Shown here: positions 25,562-34,171 of the stretch, in pieces
Position numbering within the stretch: the first letter of the stretch is position 1
Layout: the number at the start of each line of letters is the position of its first letter
Origin: Firmicutes bacterium UBA6113
GTDB taxonomy: Bacteria; Bacillota; Clostridia; Tissierellales; Sedimentibacteraceae
Direction: 5' to 3'
Assembly (NCBI GenBank): GCA_002422545.1
Contig: DIWF01000005.1
Span: 1-64,000 of the forward strand
Length of the DNA: 64,000 nt
Notes under the pieces: model-generated
The model's database searches: none
Told to the model about the DNA's origin: nothing
What the model saw: the letters and a program-made list of their open reading frames with translations, nothing else
Made by a program: the position numbers and the translations under genes

Positions 25562-26689
25562 TTATCTTACTTCCTCTAGAATTTCAGTTTCATAAACTAC
25601 TGTATTCTTTCCGCGCCTTTTAGCTTCGTAAAGAAGTTTGTCCCCTCTCTTAATAAAAGATTCCGCGTTTTCATTTTTTCTCAAAGTTGCTATTCCAAAG
25701 CTGCAAGTAATATTTTCCGATTCGATGCACGTGATCTTTTCTATAGCAATCCTCATGCGTTCCGCCATTTCAGCAGCCTGGTCATTGTCCGTATTTGGAA
25801 GAAGAATCACAAACTCCTCTCCTCCCCACCTTGCAAAAATATCCATGCTTCTGATTTTGCTTTGAATTGATAAAACAATGTCCTGTATAACTTTATCTCC
25901 AACCATATGGCCATAGTTGTCATTGACTCTTTTAAAATTGTCAATATCGAAAAACACCAGAGAAATGTCATTTTCATATCTATTGCAGTAATCTGTCCAC
26001 TTTTTCAATTCTTCGTTAAATTTAGCCCTGTTGAAGATTCCTGTAAGAGAATCCGTATTGGACAGCCTTAATAGTTCCAAGCCATCTGCATACTGCTTTC
26101 TTTTATAATAATTATTCAAGAAAAACCCTATATTGCAATATATTACAATCATCAGGACATATAAGATAACCTTTATAATGACTGATGTATCAATGCCGGA
26201 AATATGATTTGCAGGAAACACGAAAAAAGCGATGTTTAAAAACAAAGATACAAATTGAGCGTTTATAAGCTTGTTTGGAGTGATGAAAATGGCTGCATTC
26301 ATTGCAACTACGCTCAAAATCGAAAGAAATGTAAGTGTTTCATATTCATTTATTATCATTAAAAAAGCCAGTATAGCTATAAATTCATAAGCGGTTATTA
26401 GATAAACCATACTGGCATAATTTTTAATTAACCTTATTTCCATGTAGACAATCACAGAAATAGCAAGAAAAATCAGTCTCACCATGAGAATAAACTGAAA
26501 AGACTGCACGTTTCCGATTGAAAAGTAATCTGAAACAACAAACACGAAATACACAAGTCCATATATAATAATTATCGGACCTATAACTTTTGCATTTCTT
26601 TTCAGTTCATAATTTAAAAATTCCTTCTCAATATTCCTGTCTTTAAATTCACATAAACAAGATATACCGTAATTATTTTTATCCCCCAA
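25562..26689 (-). CDS. Membrane diguanylate cyclase (GGDEF)
   Basis: A 375-residue protein with about six membrane helices (about 36-195) and a C-terminal GGDEF domain (about 205-370). The catalytic site is RWGGEEF, and an RSMD inhibitory site for product feedback lies five residues before GGEEF, so the enzyme looks active and feedback-regulated. It makes cyclic-di-GMP from two GTP. The membrane region has no named sensor motif that I can identify. The start is TTG, eight bases after GGAGG. Monocistronic with its own terminator. Confidence 0.9.
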   Translation of the reverse strand: MGDKNNYGISCLCEFKDRNIEKEFLNYELKRNAKVIGPIIIIYGLVYFVFVVSDYFSIGNVQSFQFILMVRLIFLAISVIVYMEIRLIKNYASMVYLITAYEFIAILAFLMIINEYETLTFLSILSVVAMNAAIFITPNKLINAQFVSLFLNIAFFVFPANHISGIDTSVIIKVILYVLMIVIYCNIGFFLNNYYKRKQYADGLELLRLSNTDSLTGIFNRAKFNEELKKWTDYCNRYENDISLVFFDIDNFKRVNDNYGHMVGDKVIQDIVLSIQSKIRSMDIFARWGGEEFVILLPNTDNDQAAEMAERMRIAIEKITCIESENITCSFGIATLRKNENAESFIKRGDKLLYEAKRRGKNTVVYETEILEEVR

Positions 26690-26850
26690 TTATTGCTCCT
26701 CCGCGTTCAGCCGTATATGTTAACATATATATATTATATACATTGCCCATGATTTTACAATAACACTTTGTAAAATTATAGTTTCCTTCATCACGTTAAG
26801 GTTTTGTATAACTTTTTGATTTGACAAATTGTGTTGTTCTCTTAAATATA

Positions 26851-26893
26851 AAAAAGCCTCCTATGACTTTCAATTTGTCATATAAGGCTTTTT
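26851..26893. terminator. Terminator of the lipoate operon
   Basis: AAAAAGCCT pairs with AGGCTTTTT, and an inner TGAC/GTCA adds to the stem. T-runs exist on both strands. It lies 35 bases past the lplA stop. Confidence 0.75.
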
Positions 26894-26928
26894 TAATATC
26901 CAATTACTTGAAAAATAAGGTGTTATGT

Positions 26929-27933
26929 TTACATGTGGATTTTATCACTAATGAAGTTACTGAGCCCTTGCTTGATTTTTCCATTTTTAATGTATTTTTC
27001 AATGATACTTAGGATTTCACTTCTTTTAAACTGTACATTAATAAGCGACTTTTCTAAGATTTTAAAATCTTCGAGTTCAATGGAATCTGTAAATATTTTA
27101 CAATTTGTTATTTTTCCATCGGAAAGCTCTAAATTAATTTCAAAAATTCCCCAATCGAACTTATTCTCTAATACTATCGAAAAGTCGGGACTTTCTGAAT
27201 AGTTCCACTCCCACGAATTATACTTCTCTACATACTTTGCTACATCTATTCCATTCTCGTTTAGAATGATTATTTTAGTCTCTGTATTGTAAAACTCATT
27301 GAAACTTGTTATCAGAGCAGTTTTTAAACTTTCAATGGTCATTTGCGGACATATTTCTTTTAAGTTGACAACTCTTGATAATACAGATTCAATTCCTTTT
27401 GATTGGAGCTTTAATGGAGATACTGTTAAATATCTGGACAACTTATCTAAATCAACATCCATGAGCAGAGTTCCATGATGACAGCTTTTGCCTTTGTCAC
27501 TAATAAATGCATTTCCCGAGAACTTTCGTTCATTCGCAAGCAAATCATTCCTGCCATTAAAACAGCTTTTGATTCCAAACTTGTCAATTGCATCTATAAT
27601 CACTTTCAAATTATTTTCTACATCATAATTATTATCAGATGAAATGAACGTGAAATTTAGATTTCCCAGGTCATGGTATACAGCACCACCGCCTGACAAT
27701 CTTCTTATGAGGCAAACATCATCTTCTTTAAGCTTTTTAACATCACATTCTTTGTAAGGATTCTGATTCCTTCCAATTACAATGGTATTTTCATTTTGCC
27801 ACAGAAACAATATTACTTCATCAGGCTCACTGCAATCCATCAGCCATTCTTCTATTGATAAATTGAATTTAGGGTCAAATGATTCCGAGAGATATACTTT
27901 AAATTTCTTATGCAAAATGTATTCCTCGGCCAT
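26929..27933 (-). CDS. lplA: Lipoate-protein ligase A
   Basis: A 334-residue ligase that activates free lipoate with ATP and attaches it to a lysine of a lipoyl domain. The lipoate/adenylate site RRLSGGGAVYHDLGN (about residues 70-84), the lysine-bearing ERKFSGNAF loop and the HHGTLL block are intact, and a C-terminal accessory region is present (about 245-334). ATG 27933 is preferred to a TTG one codon earlier. The gene starts inside the 3' end of the dihydrolipoyl dehydrogenase gene (26-base overlap), so both are translationally coupled. That upstream protein carries its own lipoyl domain and is the likely substrate. Confidence 0.93.
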   Translation of the reverse strand: MAEEYILHKKFKVYLSESFDPKFNLSIEEWLMDCSEPDEVILFLWQNENTIVIGRNQNPYKECDVKKLKEDDVCLIRRLSGGGAVYHDLGNLNFTFISSDNNYDVENNLKVIIDAIDKFGIKSCFNGRNDLLANERKFSGNAFISDKGKSCHHGTLLMDVDLDKLSRYLTVSPLKLQSKGIESVLSRVVNLKEICPQMTIESLKTALITSFNEFYNTETKIIILNENGIDVAKYVEKYNSWEWNYSESPDFSIVLENKFDWGIFEINLELSDGKITNCKIFTDSIELEDFKILEKSLINVQFKRSEILSIIEKYIKNGKIKQGLSNFISDKIHM

Positions 27934-29614
27934 CAATATTCAGTAATGCTTCATGAATGGACTCAGCTGTAGTAGGATGAGCGTATATAACGTGTGCTGC
28001 CTTATCAATAGTCAAATCTGAAGCTATTATGTTGCTGATTGTACTAAGCATGTCAGTAGCATGAACACCAACAATTGTTCCGCCTATGATTTTTCTTGTT
28101 TCCCTGTTTGCAATAAGTTTAACAAAACCTTCTGTTTCCCCCATGGCCTGTGCCTTACCATTTGCCATTAATGGAAATTTTCCTATCAAGTAATCAATAT
28201 TTTGAGCACCCGCATCTTTTTCATTCAATCCAACATGTGCAACTTCCGGCATAGTAAATATTGCACTGGGGATTAAATCATAGCACATTTCATTTTCAAT
28301 TCCGTTTATATTATCTGCGGCTACAATTCCTTGATGCGAAGCTATATGAGCTAACTGTATCTTATTTGTTATATCACCGATTGCATATACATTTGGATTA
28401 CTTGTTCTCATACTAGCATTTACCATTATACCGTTACGCCTTTCATTAAGCTCTACCCCAAGCTTTGTTAAGTCTAAGGATTCAAGATTTGCCTTTCTTC
28501 CAACTGCCACAGCTACTTTTTCACTGATAATATATTTCGATTCGTTATTTTCATTAATTTCAACAATCTTTGTTCCATCTAATGCAGATTTAATAGTTGA
28601 TGCCTTAGCACTCTCAAAGATATTGATTCCTTTTTCAATGGCAGAGGTTCTAATTACTTCTGCTACATCCGCATCCATATTATTTAGAATCTGAGGGAAA
28701 AATTCTACTACATTTACTTTAGTGCCTAAAGAATTATAGATAAAAGCAAACTCCATACCTATAACTCCGCCGCCAATGATTGTAAGTGATGACGGCACTT
28801 CTGTCAGCTTCAACAGATCTTGGCTTGTAAGAATGTCTTCGCTACTAGCACCTTCAATTGGAAGAATAGCTGTCTTTGATCCTGTAGCTATGATTAGTTT
28901 TTGAAATTTAATAGTGGCATCGATGGATTTGTTTTTCACAGTGAGAGTTTCTGAATCTTTTACTTCGGCTTTGCCATTTAAATATTCTATTTCATGTGCA
29001 TTCATCAGGTGTTCAATACCAGATACCAATGTATTGACTACCTCATTTTTTCTATTCATTATCTTTTCAAGAGAAAATTTTACATCTCCTACTTCTATTC
29101 CAAAGCTTTCTGAACGTCTGATTTTTTCTAAAGCATCTATACTGCTTACAAGTGCTTTTGTAGGAATGCATCCATAGTTAAGGCATGTCCCCCCAAGTCT
29201 ATTTTCTTCAATTATGAGTACTTTCTTTCCACCTTGAGCTGCCCTGATGGCGGCAACATAACCTCCAGGGCCTCCACCGACAACCGCTACATCGACTTCA
29301 TAGCTTTTTTGTACTGGCTTGGCAAGTCCAAAGGAATAGGCCGGCTTTGCCTTCACAACTTCAGTTTCTTTAAATAACTCTCCCTCAACAGTTCCAACAA
29401 CTTGACCTTTTTTTACTATATCACCTTCGGTAATTGATAATTGTTCTAGTACGCCCTTATATTGTGATGTATATTTAATTGTTCCTTTACCGGATTCAAT
29501 TGAAAATATTGTGTCCCCTGAATTTAAGGAATCTCCGGCTTTTTTATTTATTTTTCCGATTTTTCCGGACGTGTCATGTCCGGAAAACTTTTCTATTATT
29601 AAATCATATTTCAT
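27908..29614 (-). CDS. lpd: Dihydrolipoyl dehydrogenase with N-terminal lipoyl domain
   Basis: A 568-residue flavoprotein disulfide reductase. Residues 1-80 are a lipoyl domain with Lys43 (ESGKGT) where lipoate would be attached. A linker rich in Lys, Ala and Pro follows, then FAD binding (VVGGGPGGYVA, 111-121), the redox cysteines Cys144 and Cys149 (GGTCLNYGCIPTK), NAD binding (IIGGGVIGMEF) and the terminal His-Glu catalytic motif (HPTTAESIHEA). It oxidises dihydrolipoamide with NAD+, or runs in reverse with NADH. No E1, E2 or glycine cleavage genes lie nearby; instead it sits between an AhpD-like CxxC protein and lplA. A role in thiol/peroxide defence is therefore as likely as one in a dehydrogenase complex. 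Confidence 0.92.
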   Translation of the reverse strand: MKYDLIIEKFSGHDTSGKIGKINKKAGDSLNSGDTIFSIESGKGTIKYTSQYKGVLEQLSITEGDIVKKGQVVGTVEGELFKETEVVKAKPAYSFGLAKPVQKSYEVDVAVVGGGPGGYVAAIRAAQGGKKVLIIEENRLGGTCLNYGCIPTKALVSSIDALEKIRRSESFGIEVGDVKFSLEKIMNRKNEVVNTLVSGIEHLMNAHEIEYLNGKAEVKDSETLTVKNKSIDATIKFQKLIIATGSKTAILPIEGASSEDILTSQDLLKLTEVPSSLTIIGGGVIGMEFAFIYNSLGTKVNVVEFFPQILNNMDADVAEVIRTSAIEKGINIFESAKASTIKSALDGTKIVEINENNESKYIISEKVAVAVGRKANLESLDLTKLGVELNERRNGIMVNASMRTSNPNVYAIGDITNKIQLAHIASHQGIVAADNINGIENEMCYDLIPSAIFTMPEVAHVGLNEKDAGAQNIDYLIGKFPLMANGKAQAMGETEGFVKLIANRETRKIIGGTIVGVHATDMLSTISNIIASDLTIDKAAHVIYAHPTTAESIHEALLNIDGRGIHFA

Positions 29615-29662
29615 TTCTTAAGGCCTCCAATATAATTTCAAATAAAAAGGGATTTTCCCTTT

Positions 29663-30016
29663 TTATTTGAAATCGCCTTCAAATTCTACAATACATTCAT
29701 TTAGCAATGTTACGGCATATGCCATAGATGGTCCCCCACCAAAAGCTACTGAAATCATAGCAGCTTCTAATATTTCCTCTTTTGTTGCACCTGCTTCAAA
29801 AGCCTTGTATGAATGGTAAACAATACAATATTCACATCTGGTGAAGCAGCCGATTGCCACGCTCATCAATTCTTTTGTTTTTAAGTCAAGCGCTTTCGGT
29901 TCATAAGAAGTGCCTAATAATCCCATAAAAGCACCTACGTTTTCAGGATTTGTTGTTGCAAGATTTTCAAGTCCACCTACGAATGAATTAAGTAATTCTC
30001 TAACATTATAAGCCAT
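29663..30016 (-). CDS. AhpD-like carboxymuconolactone decarboxylase family protein
   Basis: A 117-residue helical protein of the CMD/AhpD family. The redox motif Cys61-x-x-Cys64 followed by His68 (CEYCIVYH) matches AhpD-type thiol peroxidases or reductases rather than true decarboxylases. The terminal helix motif of the family (ATKEEILEAAMISVAFGGG) is present. In Mycobacterium AhpD receives electrons from NADH through dihydrolipoamide dehydrogenase and a lipoyl protein. Here a lipoyl-domain Lpd and LplA follow on the same strand, 48 bases downstream. First gene of the unit, behind a sigma-A promoter and direct repeats that look like a MarR operator. The electron path is inferred. Confidence 0.85.
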   Translation of the reverse strand: MAYNVRELLNSFVGGLENLATTNPENVGAFMGLLGTSYEPKALDLKTKELMSVAIGCFTRCEYCIVYHSYKAFEAGATKEEILEAAMISVAFGGGPSMAYAVTLLNECIVEFEGDFK

Positions 30017-30048
30017 ATTTTTTCTCCTTGATTTTTATTTGTCTATGC

Positions 30049-30087
30049 AATGTTAAGCATAGCAATTATTAATGTTAAGTATAGCAA
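30049..30087 (-). promoter_or_regulatory. Two direct repeats, likely MarR operator
   Basis: TTGCTATACTTAACATT (30087-30071) and TTGCTATGCTTAACATT (30065-30049) are 17-mers differing at one base, spaced 22 bases apart, about two helical turns. The first covers the -10 box of the promoter. The MarR gene lies just upstream. Confidence 0.55.
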
Positions 30088-30106
30088 ACAATTTGTTAAA
30101 ATGCAA
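30078..30106 (-). promoter_or_regulatory. Sigma-A promoter of ahpD-like/lpd/lplA operon
   Basis: On the minus strand TTGCAT (30101-30106), a 17-base spacer and TATACT (30078-30083). It starts transcription about 55 bases before the first gene. Confidence 0.7.
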
Positions 30107-30126
30107 ACAATTTTTTTAAATTTATA

Positions 30127-30172
30127 AAAAAACTGCTTACCATCATTTAGTATGCGCTGGTAAGCAGTTTTT
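30127..30172 (-). terminator. Terminator of the marR-like gene
   Basis: AAAACTGCTTACCA pairs exactly with TGGTAAGCAGTTTT around a 15-base loop, followed by T on the minus strand. It separates marR from the operon it probably controls. Confidence 0.85.
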
Positions 30173-30177
30173 AATAA

Positions 30178-30606
30178 TTATTTTGTAATATTTAAAATCA
30201 TCTTATGCAAAACTTTTTCATAAATTATAAGTTCATTTTCATCAATTCCTGATACTAAGTCTTCATTGAATTTAATACCTATAGGCATTAAATCAGAAAT
30301 AAGTTTGTCGCCTGTATCAGAGAGTTTTATGTAAACAACTCTTCTATCACTGTTATTTCTTTCTCTTTCAATCAAACCATCTCTCTCTAAGCGGTCAATA
30401 AGCCTGCCTGCACTTGAATCTTGTACATTCATAAGATTGGAAAGCTCTCTTTGAGAAATTCTCTTGTTGATTTTTACATAATATAGTGCAATCCACTGGA
30501 TACGTGTTATACCTGAATTCTGCAGCCTGCGGCCGAAGGCTTCCGAGATCTGCTTTATTGCATTTTCAGTAATATGCCCTACACATTTATTTAAATTAAA
30601 AAACAT
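30178..30606 (-). CDS. MarR-family regulator, possible redox sensor
   Basis: A 142-residue winged-helix repressor. The recognition region ISQRELSNLMNVQDSSAGRLIDRLE and the wing with the DRRVVYIKL signature are typical of MarR. Its single cysteine, Cys8, lies at the N-terminus much as the sensing cysteines of OhrR/MgrA-type regulators do, so peroxide or electrophile sensing is plausible. It is on the same strand as, and directly upstream of, the AhpD-like/Lpd/LplA operon, whose promoter carries two direct repeats. An AGGAGG-like site (AGGAGGC) precedes the ATG. Ligand and target are inferred. Confidence 0.85.
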   Translation of the reverse strand: MFFNLNKCVGHITENAIKQISEAFGRRLQNSGITRIQWIALYYVKINKRISQRELSNLMNVQDSSAGRLIDRLERDGLIERERNNSDRRVVYIKLSDTGDKLISDLMPIGIKFNEDLVSGIDENELIIYEKVLHKMILNITK

Positions 30607-30742
30607 ATTGCCTCCTAAATAAACCTAAGTATTATGATATTAATAAAACCTTAGACTAATATATACTTTTTTGGACAGTATATGCAAGTCTTTATGCAAG
30701 TTATTGTATCATTAAAATGAACAAAGTGCAATATTAAGTAAA

Positions 30743-32443
30743 TCAATAACAAACCTGGTAGTCCTTGCAGGTGAACTGAAGGCTTGTCACGTTGTTATAT
30801 GTATTTGTTTCAGGGAATCCCAGTATTGTTAATTTGTTTGGTTCACCAATTCTCTTGTATTCTTCCGCTTCATTCCACATCAAGACATTAAGCATTCTTC
30901 CCCTGAATTTGATATGTTGCTTTTCTTTTCCCATGTAAAATGGCTCTTCTGTAATTTCAAAGTTGTCCAGGACGATGTTTGGTTTTGGAAATCCCTCTCC
31001 GTAGGGCTCAAGCATCTTAAGCTCCATGCATATGTCACCATACACGTTATCCGGATTCAACACATAATCTACCTGATACGTCTTGACGAAGTCTTCTTCA
31101 TTTAGTCTTTCTTCACCTAAGGCAACAATAGCGTCTGCAAATTCTGATAAATTTGCTTTTTCAATTGTAAGCCCTGCCGCTTTTGCATGTCCTCCATGAC
31201 CTACTGTAAGATGGCTTATTTTGTCAAGCTCTTCTTTCAAGTTAAATCCGTCGATGCTTCTTGCAGAACCCTTCAGCAATCCTTCTTCGCTGTCAGTGAA
31301 CACGATGGTCGGCCTGTTGTATTTTTCCTTGAGCCTTCCTGCTATGAGACCTATTATTCCTTCATGGAAACTCTTATCATATACAACCAGCACATTTTTA
31401 AGCTCATTATTTTCCACAATTTTTTCTGCAATGCTGTATTGTTGTTCAGTCATGGATTTTCGAGTCTCATTGACATCTTTCAGGAAATTTATATATTCCA
31501 TGATTTGCTGTTTATTGTTTATAAGAAACAAATCTATTGCCTTGTTTGGCTTGCCCACTATTCTTCCTATGGCATTTATCATGGGAACATAAATGAATCC
31601 CATTACAAAATGAGAATTAACCTCTGTCTTGACCTCGCATATTTCTTTAAACATTTTAAATACGGGACTTGGATTGTTGTTAATTATAGTTAACCCCTTT
31701 TGAACTATAATCCTGTTTTCTCCCACCAAAGGTACCACATCTCCCACGGTTGCCAGTGCCACAATATCCATGTGCCAATACACCTTGTTTATGTTGACAT
31801 TAAGCTTCTTGTATACTAAAAGCATGAGTTTGAACAAAACCCCTGCACCACACAAGCCCTTGAATGGATATGTGTCGTCCTTCTGCTTAGGATCTATCAC
31901 AGCATCAGCAGCGGGAATTTCCTCTCCCGGCTCATGGTGGTCCGTAATCACAACAGTGAGTCCTTTTTCCTTTGCATAATCAATTGCCTCATTGGCAAAA
32001 ATTCCATTGTCGCAGGTTATAATAAGATTGGTGTTTGGAAACTGCCTTAAAATACAGTCCACTCCATTTTTGTTGATTCCGTATCCGTCAACAAACCTGT
32101 CATTGACATAATAATTGACATCAGCACCAAGTTTTTTCAATGTAATCATTCCAAAAGCTGTTGAGCATACTCCATCACAATCGTAATCTCCGACAATTGT
32201 AATTCCTTCATTGTTGTTTATTGCTGAAATTATCAAATCCGCACCCTTGTCTGCATCCTTCATGAGGGACGTGTCCAGCAGCGAATTTATGTCGCAGCTC
32301 AGGAACTCTTCCATTTCTTCTTTTGTTGTGTATCCGCGGTTACTCAGTATTGCTTGTACAACTTCCGGTATTTCTTTTATATTAAGTTTATTTTCAACTT
32401 TGGGATAAATCCATCTGTTTTTCAATCGCGTTCCTCTATTCAT
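30743..32443 (-). CDS. recJ: Single-stranded-DNA exonuclease RecJ
   Basis: A 566-residue 5'-3' exonuclease of the DHH phosphoesterase family. The metal motifs GDYDCDGVCST (about residue 79) and DHHEPGEEIP (about 167) are intact, the DHHA1 motif GHGGHAKAAG lies near 413, and an OB-like C-terminal domain follows. It acts in recombination and mismatch or base-excision repair. Length matches the short RecJ form. The ATG at 32443 has no ribosome site; a TTG at 32425, seven bases after AGAGGA, is a plausible alternative start. Stand-alone gene; no regulatory clue was seen. Confidence 0.9.
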   Translation of the reverse strand: MNRGTRLKNRWIYPKVENKLNIKEIPEVVQAILSNRGYTTKEEMEEFLSCDINSLLDTSLMKDADKGADLIISAINNNEGITIVGDYDCDGVCSTAFGMITLKKLGADVNYYVNDRFVDGYGINKNGVDCILRQFPNTNLIITCDNGIFANEAIDYAKEKGLTVVITDHHEPGEEIPAADAVIDPKQKDDTYPFKGLCGAGVLFKLMLLVYKKLNVNINKVYWHMDIVALATVGDVVPLVGENRIIVQKGLTIINNNPSPVFKMFKEICEVKTEVNSHFVMGFIYVPMINAIGRIVGKPNKAIDLFLINNKQQIMEYINFLKDVNETRKSMTEQQYSIAEKIVENNELKNVLVVYDKSFHEGIIGLIAGRLKEKYNRPTIVFTDSEEGLLKGSARSIDGFNLKEELDKISHLTVGHGGHAKAAGLTIEKANLSEFADAIVALGEERLNEEDFVKTYQVDYVLNPDNVYGDICMELKMLEPYGEGFPKPNIVLDNFEITEEPFYMGKEKQHIKFRGRMLNVLMWNEAEEYKRIGEPNKLTILGFPETNTYNNVTSLQFTCKDYQVCY

Positions 32444-32583
32444 TAATAATCAATAATTTCAAATACAATTATATCCTCTTGGAACTAAATTGTCAAAATC
32501 TTACCGGCAGTTTAGCATATTCATTATCAATGTAATAATGCTCTTTTTCAGGTTAATAGTATTTATATTACCCAGAATAACAA

Positions 32584-32612
32584 AAAAGCAGATTGTTTAA
32601 AACAGTCTGCTT
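32584..32612 (-). terminator. Terminator of the AGCS symporter gene
   Basis: AAAGCAGA and TCTGCTTT flank a 13-base loop that partly pairs; a T-run follows on the minus strand. Confidence 0.75.
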
Positions 32613-32632
32613 TTGACTCTCTCATATGATTT

Positions 32633-33997
32633 TTAGTTACCAGTATTTTCGGATTTACTTTTATTGAAAAAATCCTTTTTCAAACTCACAACAGTTCCGC
32701 TCAGGAATATTAGGCCTATAAGATTTGGTATTGCCATTAAGCCGTTTGCCGTGTCAGCAAGTGCCCAAACAAATTCCAAACCTCCAATAGAACCAACTAC
32801 AATGAATATAACCCACAATATTCTCATAGGTTTTATGCATTTAGCTCCAAACAGATATTCTCCTGCTCTTTCACAATAATAATTTACTGATATGAGGCAT
32901 GAATATCCAAACAATACCGCTGAAAAAAGCACTATGTAGCTTCCTATGTTTCCTGGTAATGTCTTGTTGAATGCTCTCATTGTAAGTGCAACTCCTGAAA
33001 CACCTGTTGTCCATTCACCTGATACCACAATTGCTATTGCAGTAATAGTACATATGATTATAGTATCGATAAAAACTTCCGCCACGCCCCAGATGGCCTG
33101 TTCAATAGGATGATTAACCTGAGCACTGCTGTGGATTATCGGTGAACTTCCCATACCTGCTTCGTTGGAGAATAGTCCTCTAGCAAAACCCATTTTTACA
33201 ATCTGACCAAGTGCTGCCCCTGCAAACCCTCCTGTTGCTGCGATAGGCTTGAATGCACTTGTAAATATAAGCACTATCGCACCTGGTACTTCGGTAATGT
33301 TAAGAATCAATATTAAAATACCTGCCAGTATGTAAAGACCACCCATAAATGGTGTAAGAAACTCACAAACCTGCCCCATTCTTTTTATACCCCCAAGAAT
33401 TACCACCGCAGTGAGGGCTGAAAGAATAACTCCGGTTATTATAGGCTTGACACCCCATTGTTCCTGTACAGAAAGCGCTATAGAATTTGTATCAACAACA
33501 GCTCCCATTACAAAATAAGTTATTATTACCATGATACAGAAAAAGTATGACAAGAATTTATTATGAAGTCCCTTTTCAAGATAATACATTGCACCGCCGG
33601 CAATTGACCCGTCTTCCTTTTTTTCACGATACTTAATACCAAGGGCAATTTCTGAAAACTTAGAAGCCATTCCAAAGAATGCAGAAACCCACATCCAGAA
33701 TACTGCTCCTGGTCCGCCTATGGCTATAGCAGTGGCAACGCCGGCAATGTTTCCTGTTCCTACAACCGCAGCAATGGCTGTAAGTCCTGCCTGCCCGGAA
33801 GTAATATCACCGTCCACACCACTCGTCTTTTTAAACATCTTTCCAACTGTGTTTTTCATTATAAATCTGAAATTGAAAACCTGCGGTAATCCAAGTCTAA
33901 AACTTAGAAAAATACCGGTGCCCACCAAAAGAGCAATCATGTATGGCCCCCATACAATACTGTTTACCAAGTCATTAATTTGTATAATTTTTTCCAT
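32633..33997 (-). CDS. AGCS-family sodium:alanine/glycine symporter
   Basis: A 454-residue amino-acid carrier with about 10-11 membrane segments. The family block GPGAVFWMWVSAFFGMASKFSEI (about 112-134 of this chain) and GLFSNEAGMGSSPIIHS (near 285) are typical of AGCS proteins that import alanine or glycine with sodium. The ATG at 33997 is chosen because AAGGAGGG precedes it, and because the upstream in-frame extension to 34051 would run through a -24/-12 promoter at 34033-34048. The unit lies directly after an NtrC-type response regulator and its kinase, which probably switch it on. The exact amino acid is not readable. Confidence 0.93.
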   Translation of the reverse strand: MEKIIQINDLVNSIVWGPYMIALLVGTGIFLSFRLGLPQVFNFRFIMKNTVGKMFKKTSGVDGDITSGQAGLTAIAAVVGTGNIAGVATAIAIGGPGAVFWMWVSAFFGMASKFSEIALGIKYREKKEDGSIAGGAMYYLEKGLHNKFLSYFFCIMVIITYFVMGAVVDTNSIALSVQEQWGVKPIITGVILSALTAVVILGGIKRMGQVCEFLTPFMGGLYILAGILILILNITEVPGAIVLIFTSAFKPIAATGGFAGAALGQIVKMGFARGLFSNEAGMGSSPIIHSSAQVNHPIEQAIWGVAEVFIDTIIICTITAIAIVVSGEWTTGVSGVALTMRAFNKTLPGNIGSYIVLFSAVLFGYSCLISVNYYCERAGEYLFGAKCIKPMRILWVIFIVVGSIGGLEFVWALADTANGLMAIPNLIGLIFLSGTVVSLKKDFFNKSKSENTGN

Positions 33998-34032
33998 AAG
34001 TTTTCCCTCCTTCATCGTTTGCTCAATAATAT

Positions 34033-34048
34033 AGCAACAATTGTGCCA
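34033..34048 (-). promoter_or_regulatory. Sigma-54 (-24/-12) promoter of the AGCS gene
   Basis: On the minus strand TGGCACAATTGTTGCT, GG and GC exactly 10 bases apart and near-consensus. Predicted start of transcription near 34022, 25 bases before the ATG. Confidence 0.88.
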
Positions 34049-34051
34049 CAT

Positions 34052-34094
34052 TCATCATGCATGATGACGAAAGGTAAACTTGTTCAAAAACAAG
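34052..34094. promoter_or_regulatory. Dyads upstream of the AGCS sigma-54 promoter
   Basis: A perfect 16-bp palindrome, TCATCATGCATGATGA (34052-34067), and CTTGTT-CAAA-AACAAG (34079-34094). Both lie close upstream of -24 and are candidate sites for the adjacent response regulator, although enhancer sites are often further away. Confidence 0.4.
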
Positions 34095-34171
34095 CTAAAT
34101 TTGAAAGGAATATCAAAACGTTATCCTATGTTTTTTTTCATATGTAAAGATTTTTTCGCAAACTGTGAAGT

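Noticed and set aside
27708..27722. A third copy of the GAGGCAAA repeat core inside lplA
   Set aside because: Only TATGAGGCAAAC matches by chance within a conserved coding region (RRLSGGG side); flanks do not align.
31187..31693. 168-codon frame opposite recJ
   Set aside because: Lies entirely within the conserved DHH exonuclease gene on the other strand and shows no domain.
33998..34051. N-terminal extension of the AGCS symporter up to 34051
   Set aside because: It would translate through a near-consensus -24/-12 promoter; the ATG at 33997 has its own AAGGAGGG.
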